64,000 nucleotides of DNA from Cercophora sp. LCS_1 (lineage: Eukaryota; Ascomycota; Sordariomycetes; Sordariales; Lasiosphaeriaceae). The position numbers were made by a program, and so were the translations under genes. Positions 1 through 10,583 of the stretch are shown here, in pieces (within the stretch, counting starts at the first letter, position 1; every line of letters starts with the position of its first letter). The stretch is from assembly GCA_036250225.1 (NCBI GenBank), contig JAPZLL010000019.1:248001-312000 (forward strand). Reading direction: 5' to 3'. The notes below the pieces were generated by a model that saw only the letters and a list, made by a program, of their open reading frames with translations, did not search any database and was not told the DNA's origin.

Positions 1-1148
1 CTGCGCCGATTTCCGCGGGGAATGTTGGTAACATCCCGAATGCTCCCCGAGCGAATCTCAAGCCAAACCACGGCCAGCCGCCGGCGATTCAGTCCTCCGT
101 CGCGGTTACCACACTCCTCTCCAAGGCGTGCCAGCTGAAGGGCTTCAATCCGGTCTGGGAGTGGGTGACTCGTGGTGGTCAGAGATCTCTTTGCCTTTGC
201 CTCCCAAACGATGAAGTCTTGGAAGCCTCGCATAAACTCGAGGAGCGTCCGGCAAAGGCTGCGCTGGCAGAGAAGGGCCTAGAGAAACTGAGAGACAACT
301 TCGGCGCCGGACTAATCACCAGAGCGCAGGATTTCATTCTCCGAGAGTCAAGGGGACTCAAGGATCAAACGAATCAGCCGCAGCAAGACAGACGTGAGTG
401 GCTTTTGGCACACCAGATGACGACACAGGGTCGGGACATTACCCAAGCGAGAGGCCCAGGTATCTTCGCTGCGTCTACGGGCCGGATGATGGCGTCGAGT
501 GCCAAAAGCTACAACGGAGCAACGGGCACCTCTGGCGTGTTGGTGGTTACAAGGGCCGAAAAGGCTGACGAGATCCTGAGGCGGGTAGAAGAGCACGTCG
601 GCACCAAGGCCCTGGGCTCCAATCTCGAAACCAGGGCTGCGAGAGATGCCTTTTTGGAGGGAATGGCGGTTGGCAGACGTCTTCAGAATGAGAGTCACAA
701 GGGGAATACCCCTTCAGCTACGCGCAACACTCCTTCGGGTTCGCGCAGCGCTCCCTCGGCCACCCGGGCCCGGAGCCGCTCCCGCTCCCCTCAAGCAACC
801 TTCAGATACAGAGACCGATCACCCCACCGTGGTGAGCTGTACAGCGGCTCCGCTTCCCAAAACCTTCGCGGTGATCAATACTCTGGTCCTGCATACAAGC
901 AACAAGGTCAGGCCGACCGCTATACTACTCCTTCCTCCCGCCGTACTCGGGACACCCGCGGCTCGTCTCCAAAGATCAAGCGAGAGTCTCCAGACCCTGC
1001 CGCGCGTTCTGACAAGACGACCACCGACTCTGGTGCCGCCAACGAGCGCCTTCAGAGCCTTCAAACTGCTCGTGGCCGCTCAAACTTCGCATTGACCAAC
1101 GAGCGCTGGGACCATAGCGGCTACTACAGTCGTTACCCCAGGAACTAG
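1..1148 (+). CDS. dsRNA-binding-like, Arg/Ser-rich protein (5' truncated by window edge)
   Basis: The frame is open from base 3 to the stop at 1146-1148 and enters from outside the window, so the N-terminus is missing and about 381 residues are visible. Residues 30-95 of the visible part resemble a divergent double-stranded RNA-binding fold: a leading TTLLSKACQ helix, PVWEW in place of the usual P-x-Y-E strand, and a closing AKAALAEKGLEKL helix typical of the motif's second helix. The usual Gly-Ser-Lys-Lys patch is weak, so RNA binding is an inference. The C-terminal half is low complexity, with SR/RS dipeptides (about bases 765-830) and many Ser, Arg, Pro and Tyr residues, as in RNA-processing factors. 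No catalytic domain is visible. It converges with the dehydrogenase gene downstream. Confidence 0.72.
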   Translation, partial: APISAGNVGNIPNAPRANLKPNHGQPPAIQSSVAVTTLLSKACQLKGFNPVWEWVTRGGQRSLCLCLPNDEVLEASHKLEERPAKAALAEKGLEKLRDNFGAGLITRAQDFILRESRGLKDQTNQPQQDRREWLLAHQMTTQGRDITQARGPGIFAASTGRMMASSAKSYNGATGTSGVLVVTRAEKADEILRRVEEHVGTKALGSNLETRAARDAFLEGMAVGRRLQNESHKGNTPSATRNTPSGSRSAPSATRARSRSRSPQATFRYRDRSPHRGELYSGSASQNLRGDQYSGPAYKQQGQADRYTTPSSRRTRDTRGSSPKIKRESPDPAARSDKTTTDSGAANERLQSLQTARGRSNFALTNERWDHSGYYSRYPRN

Positions 1149-1882
1149 AATGTCGGCTTTTGACGGAAGATTTGGGTTAGGTCTTTTGGCGCACAAGCAG
1201 CGCCGGGGCGACGGAGCCTGGATATTCGGTATCCGGTCTTCGGGTACCGAGTTGGCATATCGGCTTCTTCGGCGCATTCGTTGCGCCGGATTGGTAACCG
1301 TTGTGCTTAGGAGAAGCAAGAGTTTCTCTCCCATGTTGAGTTGAAGCCCAAATGGCGCCACCACGACCCCCACGGCAATGGAACTTGCCGTAGGGGTATA
1401 TCCGACGCGGGTCATGGTCCATTGGCGTGTTGTGTCTGGTAAGATGTTGGAGATACAGTAAGTATTGATGAGACGTGTGATCCAGACGAGAAACCAATGT
1501 CTTGTTGGTCGGAAAGTTCTAGGGTTTTGTTGGACCGGAAAACTAAAGGTCTCCTGTACATATTCTGTCTCGTCGTCATGACTCTAGGTCGTGGTATGCA
1601 GCTTAGTATGAACCCATCTGTCTAACCTGAGTGTTGAGAGATGAGCCACCCATTAGAGAGGTACCAAAACAATATGATAGCAAACCACAGGTCGTGATAC
1701 GTGTGTATCGATGAGATATACTCCATAGCTGTCGAGTGTTTGGGTAGAGTCTATCTCAGAGAACCCCGGACAAGGTCCTTTCTATCACCTTTCTCCTGAG
1801 CGATCCCCACTCCCTGGGACGAACTTCTCGCCACAGCAGAAGGTTCAAGAGTAAGAACTTGGCATCTAGGTAACAACGTGTA
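1149..1882. other. Intergenic, between convergent genes
   Basis: This 734-bp stretch separates the stop codons of the RNA-binding-like gene (+) and the dehydrogenase (-). Only short, uninformative open frames occur. It probably holds both 3' untranslated regions. Confidence 0.6.
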
Positions 1883-2787
1883 TCAAAGCTTGCTCGGCAT
1901 CCTCGTTGCGCCGTCTAATCTGATGACAACGCCGTTCAACATGATATTTTCGATAGCTTGCCTCACCAGCGAGGAGAACTCTTCCGGTTTACCAGCCCTT
2001 GAGGGGAACTCCATCGCCTTCTTCAGCCCCTGCTTTACCTTATCCGACATGACTGCCGTCATGGCCGAGTCGAACATGCTTGGCGCGATGGTGACGACGC
2101 GGATCCCAAACCGTGACAGATCACGCGCCATGGGGAGTGTCATGGATGCCACTGCACCCTTACTTGCTGCATACGCGACCTGGCCCATCTGGCCTTCAAA
2201 GGCCGCAGCTGAGGCGACCATGATGATGACACCTCGCTCACCATCCGGTCCGTCGGCCGGCGAAGCGGCCAGATGGGGGAGCGTTTGGCGGACGAGGTCC
2301 AAGGTGCCGCGGAGGTTGATATCGAGGACGAAATCAATTGCATCCATGGAAAGGGGGTTGAGGCTGCGGTCGAGTATCTGAGCATGTCAGTAAATCTCAG
2401 ATTGTTGAAGGGAGAGGCCACATACCAAGCCGGGCCGGCCTACACCGGCGGCGGGGATGATGCCGCCAAATGGCTTGCCTGACCCTTTGACCCAAGAGAC
2501 CGCACCGCTCACGGCGGCAGCGATGGACTCGGTGTTGGACACGTCGCACTGAAAAAAACGCGTGGAGGAGCCCAGTTCCTTGACGAGGGCATTTCCCAGG
2601 TCCTCGTTCATGTCCAAAATGGCTGCATTGCCCCCATTGGCGACAATGTCTTGCACACAAGCCCTGCCCAGACCAGATGCGCTGCAGAATCACAAGCTCA
2701 GTCAGCTCAGACGGACTCACATGTGACATGGAGAAATGGCAACACTCACCCTCCCGACACGACAAACGTTCGACCGGTAATCTTCAT
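1883..2787 (-). CDS. Short-chain dehydrogenase/reductase, 3-hydroxyacyl-CoA dehydrogenase type-2-like
   Basis: Spliced model: exons 2787-2750, 2681-2426 and 2377-1883, giving 262 residues. The introns (68 and 48 nt) have GTGAGT and GTATGT donors and CAG acceptors. The nucleotide-binding motif SGGASGLG lies at residues 12-19 and is only restored by joining exons 1 and 2. The catalytic set is Ser154, Tyr167 and Lys171 in a YAASK motif, with the normal 12-residue spacing between Ser and Tyr. Size and the N-terminal MKITGR start fit classical SDRs. Overall character (AILDMNE after the second strand, a Met-rich C-terminus with NGVVIRLDGATRM) is closest to the mitochondrial HSD17B10/3-hydroxyacyl-CoA dehydrogenase type. 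SDR membership is solid; the substrate is an inference. The start is the only ATG ahead of the glycine motif. Confidence 0.9.
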
Positions 2788-3879
2788 TTTGGGCAGGATA
2801 TCAAGTCACTGGAGAAGCAAGATATGCGATGAGACAAGAAGCGTTCAGTGGACATCCCATAAAATATCATGGCGGGCTCTAAAATCAACGGGTCTGGAAA
2901 AGGAGTTCCCCAACTGATCGTCGCTGTCGGGTGTTGGTCGCAGTGCAGTTGCCTCGGTTCGCTGCTTATCAGATCCCGGCACCCCGATAGTCAAAGCTTA
3001 AACCTTGCACAGGCAAGTTCCGAAGCTCGTTGTTGTGAGCGCTCGAGGTGGTTTGAAGGTGAGCTTCTGCACGAAATGTATTAGCAGAATCGCTTACGCC
3101 GTTTGTTTAATGGGTCTCTGCGTCAGCACCTGAAAGTATCTAGACACCTTGTAGAAAGCACAGGCGGATGGGATCATCCCAGAGGTGTTGAACAAGAAAA
3201 GGGTACACATTGCGCAACAGCGCGCGTCGCCGCGATCTTTACCGAAACACTATCAGAAGTATGTACCATTCTTGAGGCTAATTCTATTGCTTTCAATGAT
3301 TGAGACGAGCGTTTACTCAATAAAGGTGGTGGGGATAAGTAGAAGTAGGTTGATAGGACTCGGGGTGTCTCGTGGAACGTGGTTTTCTGTTGTCGCCCCG
3401 CATGTGCGGCTAACTGCCGCTGATGCAATGGCCGCAGTCCGCTGTAACGCTGCTCCGTGACGTGCCTTGGAGCGCTGCTGGGGTGCTGCGTCGGTGACTT
3501 GCGTGCCCCCCATTTCCAAGTCCCGTGCCCTCCAATGTTGTACATCCCCAGCAACGAGTCCCGATAAGCCCCCCCGTCATTCCCCTGGTCCAAAATATTC
3601 AAGCGCGAAGAGCGAGCAAGATCAACACCCGACACCGAAACGAAACGGGCACACGAACAGGCATTCCGCCATCGTATTGTCACCAGCTCCACCTCGCAAG
3701 CCTCTGGACTCTGCGAAACGTCGAACCACATCCACCACAGACCGCCTCATCCGTGAACACGCTCTGCTCCTTTGCGATCGGCACCGATAGGAACGAACTT
3801 GACAACTTGCAAGACAAGCGTAGCATGGTATTTTGAGGTCTATTTTAGTCAGGGAGTTTGCAGAGACGGATTAGTCGCC
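2788..3879. other. Divergent intergenic region
   Basis: This 1.1-kb stretch lies between the starts of the dehydrogenase (-) and the Rab4-like gene (+). The open frames in it have no recognisable protein character. It most likely carries two promoters and 5' leaders. Confidence 0.5.
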
Positions 3880-5089
3880 ATGACGAGACCTCGGCGGTCC
3901 TCGGTCGCCAGCGAGGACAGCACGGCCACGGCACGCGATCAGGTAAAACATGTCTTGTGCTTCGGAAGCCCGGAGTTTATGTGGGAGATGTGAGTCTAAT
4001 GTAGGATTCGCCCGGTTTTAGGAATTAGGGAGCATGTACGACTACCTCGCAAAGATCATCCTCCTCGGGCCAAGCGGGACAGGAAAGTGAGTTCACCACT
4101 TGGATGGCAGCGCCGACGGGACATCCCCTGACAAGCATTATTAGATCCTGCCTACTCCATCGCTTTGTCAAGAACGAGTGGCGCGTCCTCTCCTCACAAA
4201 CAATCGGCGTCGAATTTGCCAGCAAGATCATCAAAGTCGGTACTGGCGCCCGTCGAAAACGGATAAAACTCCAAGTAACTCCCCGTTTGCCTCTTCTCCC
4301 CGTCATTGGCCCCTATCTAACTTGGCCAAGCTGTGGGACACCGCAGGTACCGAACGCTTCCGGTCCGTTTCGCGCTCCTACTACCGCGGTGCTGCTGGCG
4401 CCATTCTCGTCTACGACATCACCTCGCATATGACATTCACGAACCTACAGCCCTTCCTCAACGATGCGCGTGCCCTCGCCTCGCCGAACCTCTCTCTTCT
4501 CCTCGTCGGTAACAAGCTCGACCTTGCCAACGATACCCTCGTCGATCCGAGCCTGCCTCCCCCCACCCCTAGCAGTATGAGCTCGTCGTCGGTTCCATAC
4601 TCTAGCACCCCTCTACAACCGAGCTCGTATTCGTCTGTCTCGACAATACAAATGGGACACCCCGGCCTGGGATCGCAGTTGCGCGCGACAGTGGCGCCGG
4701 ACGGCAGGGAAGTGTCCGCAGTCGAAGCAAACAGATGGGCGAGCACAGTGGGAATTCCGGTGACGATGGAGGTGAGCGCCTTCAGCGGGGAGGGCGTAGA
4801 CGAAGTATTTGGGCGGCTGGCGAGAATGATCTTGACAAAGATCGAACTGGGAGAGATCGACCCGGACGATCCGATGAGCGGGATTCAGTACGGAGATGCC
4901 GGTGGCGGGTGGAATGCCGGGGCGAGCGATGGGGGGAGCATCAAGAGTACCATGACTGGTGATGATGGTGGGGGAGGCATGGCGATGAGGAGGAGAAGGG
5001 TCAAGAGAGGGGGACAGGGTGGTCTGAGGGAGTGGGAAGAAGTGTTCACACTGAGCAGGGGGCGGAGGAGGAACAATTGCTGCAACTAG
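3880..5089 (+). CDS. Rab4-like small GTPase with Thr at the catalytic Gln position and a G4-G5 insertion
   Basis: Exons 3880-3942, 4022-4086, 4145-4274 and 4331-5089 join to 338 residues; Rabs are usually 200-220. The P-loop GPSGTGKS is at 37-44 and is split by an intron. Effector-region SQTIGVEF follows. Switch II reads WDTAGTE at 88-94, so the normal catalytic Gln is Thr93. NKLD is at 147-150 and the G5 SA motif (EVSAFSG) starts near 233. About 60 Ser/Pro-rich residues are inserted between NKLD and REVSAVEA, and a Gly-rich linker precedes a terminal Cys-Cys-Asn that could be geranylgeranylated. The SRSYYRGAAGAILVYDIT block matches the Rab4/Rab14 group, which acts in endosomal recycling. A start at 4034 (Met26) is possible but the upstream exon is in frame. 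Confidence 0.88.
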
Positions 5090-6337
5090 GAGCTGAAAGG
5101 GGGTGGTGGGAGGTTTGCTGGCGCGTTACCTATGATACCAGACCTGTTTTTTTTTTCTAGGTGGTTTGCTGGGACGGTGGTGTCGGGACGGCTGCAGGTA
5201 ATGGAGGCGGATGGACGGGGCATTGATCGGTCAGGGTGCGGCTCTCCTCGGCAAGGGGAACATTTCGATAGACCTACCTATGTGTGTGGATTTTCACGGC
5301 ATTCTCGAGCATTCTGTTTATTCGCTGTACAGAAGCACTGCGCATGGAGTTTGAGAGAGCGGGCAGGATAGAAGATGGCAGCTAGGCTACCAATCACACC
5401 GCACATAATGAGAGATTTCGTTGAGTTCAGGTGCCCTGTCACCGACGAGTCGATTTCCAGCAGATGCATGAGGCTTGTCGGGAAGCCTTCCTGACGGAGG
5501 CCTTAGTCGCGGCGCCGATATACCTCGACTGCAGCTAACCTAACCCCTGACCAGAGACGCGCCATTCGACAGGTGGAGTTGCTCGCCAGACAGACTCCGC
5601 GTCTGGCATCTGTATCTGCACGTGCTGCAGCTGCCTTGTGGGTTTGGGGTTGGCGACTTTAGCCTAAACGGGGCGCGGACTGCCTCCTTCCGCCCACACA
5701 GGCTCCAGAGCCAAGAGACCCCACGAGCGCGGGTCATTGAGGCCCGCGTCTGGAGCGTTAGCGCTGGGATGGGACGCCGGGGAGCCGGGGACTGGAGCAA
5801 GCACCGCGGTATGGCCGGATGGGGTCTTGGTCGAGCATTGTGCCCGTGTTCTGTCGTCAGATATGGCAGCGTGGGAGTTGGGAATCATCACGGTCAAAGG
5901 GACGAAAGGACAGTTGAAAGAAGCCTGATATTGAAATGGGAGTTTGGGAAAGCGGCTCAACCGGGGATTTACGACCATGATGTCGATGGACCGATGAATG
6001 CTACAAGACCCTGGATGGATGATCCCAGTCTCCCAGCGGATATCGAGCTAGTGGGGTGCCAGGGGAGCTCTGCATTGGCGACTGCCATTCGTCACTTCGG
6101 CGCCTCTTCTCCCGCCGTCGTAAAGGAGGCAGGCCCAAAGGTGAACGGCATCTCGAAGCTCGAACCATGGCAGCACGAACGAAAAGCATTAAATACACCG
6201 AGGTTGTCCGGACCGACCATCAAGAGCTCTGTTTTCCCAGCAACCGTCCTCCCTGAGCGTGCGTGTTGCACTGTCTTGTTCGAGAGATACCCCGCCATCT
6301 ACCCCTCCCTCTCTCCTGATCGCCATCCCTCCCCGTC
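5090..6337. other. Intergenic, upstream of beta-mannosidase
   Basis: This 1.25-kb stretch contains a 244-codon open frame (5622-6356), but its composition is not protein-like and it runs into the beta-mannosidase start. The pyrimidine-rich run just before 6338 suits a fungal core promoter. No other feature is seen. Confidence 0.5.
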
Positions 6338-8950
6338 ATGGCTCCGCGCACCGTGATAGCTGTCGACGAGAACTGGCAGTTCAGACAAGCCGACAAGGAG
6401 GACAGCCAGTTCCTCCCCGTGGCTCAGTTCCCGACCAATGTCCACCTCGACCTCCTCCACAACGGCTTGATCCCCGACCCGTTCATCGGAAAGAACGAGC
6501 TCGATGTCCAGTGGGTGGGCGAGGCCCAATGGACTTACAAGACTACCTTCTCTGCGCAAGCCGTCCCCGAGGGCTCCAAGGCTGTCCTCGCCTTCGATGG
6601 GCTCGACACGTTTGCTACCGTTAGCCTCAATGGCTCCACCATCCTCGAGACAGACAACATGTTCACGCCGTTCCGGGTTGACGTCACGAATGCAATCAAG
6701 GAGGAGAACGAGTTGATAATTCACTTTGACAGTGCCTACCTGAGGGGCTGGAAGCTAGTGGAGAAGCATCCCGACCACAAATGGGGTGTTTGGAATGGCG
6801 ATAACTCGCGCTTGGCTGTCAGGAAAGCACAATACCACTGGGTAGGTAGCCGCTAAAGTAGCTTGACGCAGGGATATGGCTGATAATTTCAGGGGTGGGA
6901 TTGGGGTCCGGCCCTGAACACATGCGGTCCCTGGAGGCCCATCAACCTCGAGATCTACGACGCCAGACTGGCAGATCTCAGCTTCGACTCCAACGTTGAC
7001 AAGTCCCTTTCGTTCGCCGATGTCAAGGCCACTGCCGAGGTAGAATATGTTGAGGGCGCAGCTGACAAGGTTCGGTTTGATGTGACGCTTGAGGGGCAGC
7101 AGGTGGCGTCCGAGACGGTCGACATCACCTCCACTGAAGTTAGCGCTACATTCCACGTCAATAGCCCGGCTTTGTGGTATCCCATCCGCTACGGAAAGCA
7201 GCCTCTTTACCAGGTCAATGCCACGCTTCTCCGCGGCAATGAGGTGGTTGATGAGGTGGCTAAGAAGATTGGTCTGCGGCGTGCCGAGCTGGTTCAGCGC
7301 CCTCTTAAAGAGCAGCCGGGCACTAGCTTCTTCTTCGAGGTGAACAACATCCCCGTCTACTGCGGTGGTAGCGATTGGATCCCTGCCGACAACTTCATCC
7401 CGCGCATCAGTCGCGAGAAGTACTATGACTGGGTTCGCCTTGTAGCCGAAGGCAACCAGTTCATGATCCGAGTCTGGGGCGGTGGCATCTACGAAGAACA
7501 GGCATTCTACGACGCCTGCGACGAGCATGGGCTCTTGGTCTGGCAAGATTTCATGTTTGGTTGCGGCAACTACCCAGCCTGGCCTGAACTCCTGACTTCG
7601 ATTCAAACCGAGGCCATCACCAACGTGAAGCTCCTACGCCACCACCCTTCCATCGTCATCTGGGCCGGAAACAACGAAGACTACCAGTTCCAAGAGTCGG
7701 CTGGTCTCACTTACGACTTTGAGAACAAGGACGCTGAGAGCTGGCTTAAGACCGACTTCCCCGCCCGCTACATCTACGAACACCTCCTGGCAAACGTTTG
7801 TTCCGATCTCATCCCCCGCGTGCCCTACCACCCCGGCTCCCCTTGGGGCGCGGGCCGCGACACACACGACCCAACGGTCGGTGATATCCACCAGTGGAAT
7901 GTCTGGCACGGCACCCAAGAAAAGTACCAAAACTTTGACACCCTCTCAGGCCGGTTTGTGTCCGAGTTCGGAATGCAAGCCTTCCCCTCGGTCAAGACCA
8001 TTGACGCTTACCTCCCTCTCGGTCGCGACGATCCCGACCGCTACCCTCAGTCCTCTACCGTTGACTTCCACAACAAGGCCGACGGTCATGAGCGTCGCAT
8101 TGCGCTCTATTTGGTCGAAAACATGCGCTACGCCCCCGACCCGCTTGAGCATTTCGTTTACAGCACGCAGTTGATGCAAGCCGAGTGTCTCGCCAGCGCA
8201 TACCGTCTGTGGAAAAGGCAGTGGAAGGGGCCTGGGAGGGAGTACAACGGCGGCGCATTGGTCTGGCAGATCAACGACTGCTGGCCGGTGACAAGCTGGA
8301 GCATGGCGGATTACTATCTCCGCCCAAAACTCAGCTACTTCACGGTCAAGCGCGAGATGGCGCCGGTGAGTGTGGGTATCACGAGGCGCGAGCATCGTCA
8401 CCCGAAGGACAAGTATACCAGGGTGTACATCGATGTCCAGCAGAGGGTCGAGGTGTGGGGAAGCAACCTGACGCTAGAGGACCTCGAGGTTGACGTGGTA
8501 CTTCGTGCGTGGGATGTTGAGACGGGAGAGCAAACATGGGAGGAGGTCAAAAAGGGAGTGGCGTTGCCGGAGAATCGATCGACCGAGGTGGCGGCGTTTG
8601 ATGTGCCGGTGAGGAATAAGGGCAAGGGTGAGGAGGGAAGAACGGTTGTGGCGGCATATCTTGTCAAGGGAGATGTCCAGATCGCGCGATACGTCAACTG
8701 GCCGGAGCCGCTGAAGTATCTGCATCTGCAGAAGCCAAAGGCGCTCAAGGCCGAGTTGTCGGGCGACCTGAAGACCGTGGCCGTCAGCGCAGAGGTGCCG
8801 ATCAAAGGATTGGCGTTGGAAAGCGAAGACGATGATGTGAGGTTTGAGGACAACCTAGTGGATATTGTGCCAGGAGAGGTGGTGACGATTGGGGTCAAGG
8901 GCGCGAAGGAGAACACAAAGATCGAGACGAGGTATCTGGGTATGTTGTAG
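6338..8950 (+). CDS. mndB: Beta-mannosidase B, GH2, cytosolic
   Basis: Two exons, 6338-6841 and 6893-8950, separated by a 51-nt GTAGGT...CAG intron, encode 853 residues, the normal length for this family. The enzyme removes terminal beta-1,4-mannose from manno-oligosaccharides and N-glycan cores. GH2 order is clear: N-terminal jelly-roll sugar-binding domain, Ig-like domain, then a TIM barrel. The acid/base is Glu430 in WAGNNEDY and the nucleophile Glu526 in VSEFGMQ. YHWGWDWGP, rebuilt across the intron, is a beta-mannosidase hallmark. No signal peptide is present, which fits type B (intracellular) rather than the secreted type A. It faces the xylitol dehydrogenase with 177 bp between stop codons. 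Confidence 0.95.
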
Positions 8951-9127
8951 GAGGGCTTAGGTATAGGTCGGATATTTTTTCATGAGTAGGATCACTAGAA
9001 GTTTCAGCGGGGACATGTGGATAGAAAGATTTCAAGATTTCATTACATCTGAATCCAAATTCCGTACGCTAACTCCAACACCGTGACGCCGTGCAGATAT
9101 ACAACACAAACAAGAAGTCAAAAGATG

Positions 9128-9460
9128 CTAGCAGCAGGTGAACTCCTTGGTAGCCTCCTTGGGAGCCTCCTCAGCCTTGGGCTCTTCGGCAGCCGGTTTG
9201 GGTTCCTCGACGCCGGCCTCAACCTTGGGCGCCTCAGCGGTCTCGACCTTGGGCTCCTCGACCTTGGGTTCCTCGACCTTGGGAGCCTCCTCAGTCTTAG
9301 GGGCTTCCTCGGCCTTGGGCTCCTCGACCTTGGGCTCCTCGACCTTGGGAGCCTCCTCAGCCTTAGGGGCTTCCTCGGCCCTGGGTGCCTCAGCGACAGC
9401 CTCCTCCTTTGGCTCCTCGGCGGCAACCTCAGCCTTGGGCTCCTCCTTGGCCTCGGTAAC
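9128..9460 (-). repeat. Coding repeat, EEPK/EEAPK units in the xylitol dehydrogenase tail
   Basis: Short 12-18 nt units (ccttgggctcctcga and variants on the + strand) recur many times between about 9140 and 9440. A longer block containing AEEAPK, VEEPKVEEPK and the same again appears twice, around 9270-9330 and 9330-9385. Unit lengths are multiples of three, so copy-number change keeps the frame. Confidence 0.85.
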
Positions 9461-10583
9461 AACGACGTCCTTCTCGTTCGGCCCAGCAATCAAGATCTTG
9501 ATGACCTGGCCCTCCTTGACCTTCTTGAAGGCATCCTCGGCCTGCCCGAACGGCACAACACCATTGACGAGCTTCTTCACATCCACCAGGCCGGCGGCCA
9601 CAAGCTCAATGGCAAGCTTGTAATCCCCGCTGCCGTATCTGAACGAGCCCTTCGCCGTCACTTCCTTCAAGCACAGGGCCATAATGGGGAACGTGATGTC
9701 CGACTTGCCCATGCCGCCCTGAACATAGGTACCGCCCACGCGCACGACGTGCAGCGACGCCTGAATCGACGGCTCTGCGCCCGACGCATCAATGACGACA
9801 TCGGCGCCCGCACCGAGATCAGCCAGCTCAATGATGTTCCGCGCGTTCTCCTCGGGCGAGACACGCTGCGAGATGTACGTGTGCGTGGCGGCAAACTCGC
9901 GGGCAAAGTCCAGCTTGCTCTGGACAATGTCGACTTGCACGACCTTTGTAGCGCCAAAGGCCCTCGCCACGGCGGCGCAGAGGAGACCAACGGGGCCGGC
10001 GCCCATGATGACAACCGACTGGCCGGGCGTGACGTTTGCTTGGCGCACAATGTGCACACCCACGGCGAGGGGCTCGATGAGGGCGCCCTCCTGGAGGGAG
10101 ACGGCGGGAGGCAGCTTGTAGCAGAAGTCTGCCGGGGCGGTCCAGTACCCTGTCAGGGTACCGTCGTAGGGAGGGGTGGCCGCGAAGGCCATGTCTGGGC
10201 ACAGGTTGTAGTGCCCGGAGAGGCAGTTCCCGCAGTGGCGGCAGGGGTAGCCGGGCTCGAGGGCCACACGGTCGCCGACACGGAGGGTCTTGACGTCAGA
10301 GCCGACTTCTACCACTGTGCCGGCCGATTCGTGGCCCAGGACCATGGGCTCCTTGACGACAAAGTGGCCGATGGCGCCATGGACCCAGTAGTGCACGTCG
10401 GAGCCGCAGATACCCGTGTAGTTGATGGCGACGAGGACGTGCTTGGGAGAGCGGATGGCGGGGACGGGCTTCTCCTCGAAGGTGACATCGTTGGGCTTGT
10501 TCAGCACAAAGGAGAGGTTCTGCGACGGTTAGCTGGAGACAATTGGGGTCGAAGGGAGGGGTTCCTACCGAGCCTGTCGCCAT
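9128..10583 (-). CDS. xdh1: Xylitol dehydrogenase (D-xylulose reductase) with repetitive C-terminal tail
   Basis: Exons 10583-10569 (only five codons) and 10519-9128, with a 49-nt intron, give 468 residues. The first ~350 form a zinc-dependent medium-chain dehydrogenase that oxidises xylitol to D-xylulose with NAD+ in pentose catabolism. Catalytic zinc ligands are Cys43, His68 and Glu69; structural zinc is held by Cys98, Cys101, Cys104 and Cys112. GAGPVG marks the cofactor fold, and Asp in VVQVDI favours NAD+. Normal enzymes end near ILIAGPNE. Here a further 110 residues (359-468) follow, made of Glu-Glu-Pro-Lys and Glu-Glu-Ala-Pro-Lys units, ending in Phe-Thr-Cys-Cys. The frame stays open through the whole repeat without a stop. 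Sorbitol or L-arabinitol dehydrogenase are alternative substrate assignments. Confidence 0.9.

Noticed and set aside
3174..3731. 185-codon minus-strand frame in the divergent intergenic region
   Set aside because: No recognisable domain; both flanking genes need promoter space here.
5622..6356. 244-codon plus-strand frame upstream of beta-mannosidase
   Set aside because: Composition is not protein-like, no domain is visible, and it overlaps the beta-mannosidase start in another frame.
9140..9440. Short regularly spaced repeats that could suggest a CRISPR-like array
   Set aside because: They are in-frame coding repeats of a dehydrogenase tail with no unique spacers, in a fungal genome.
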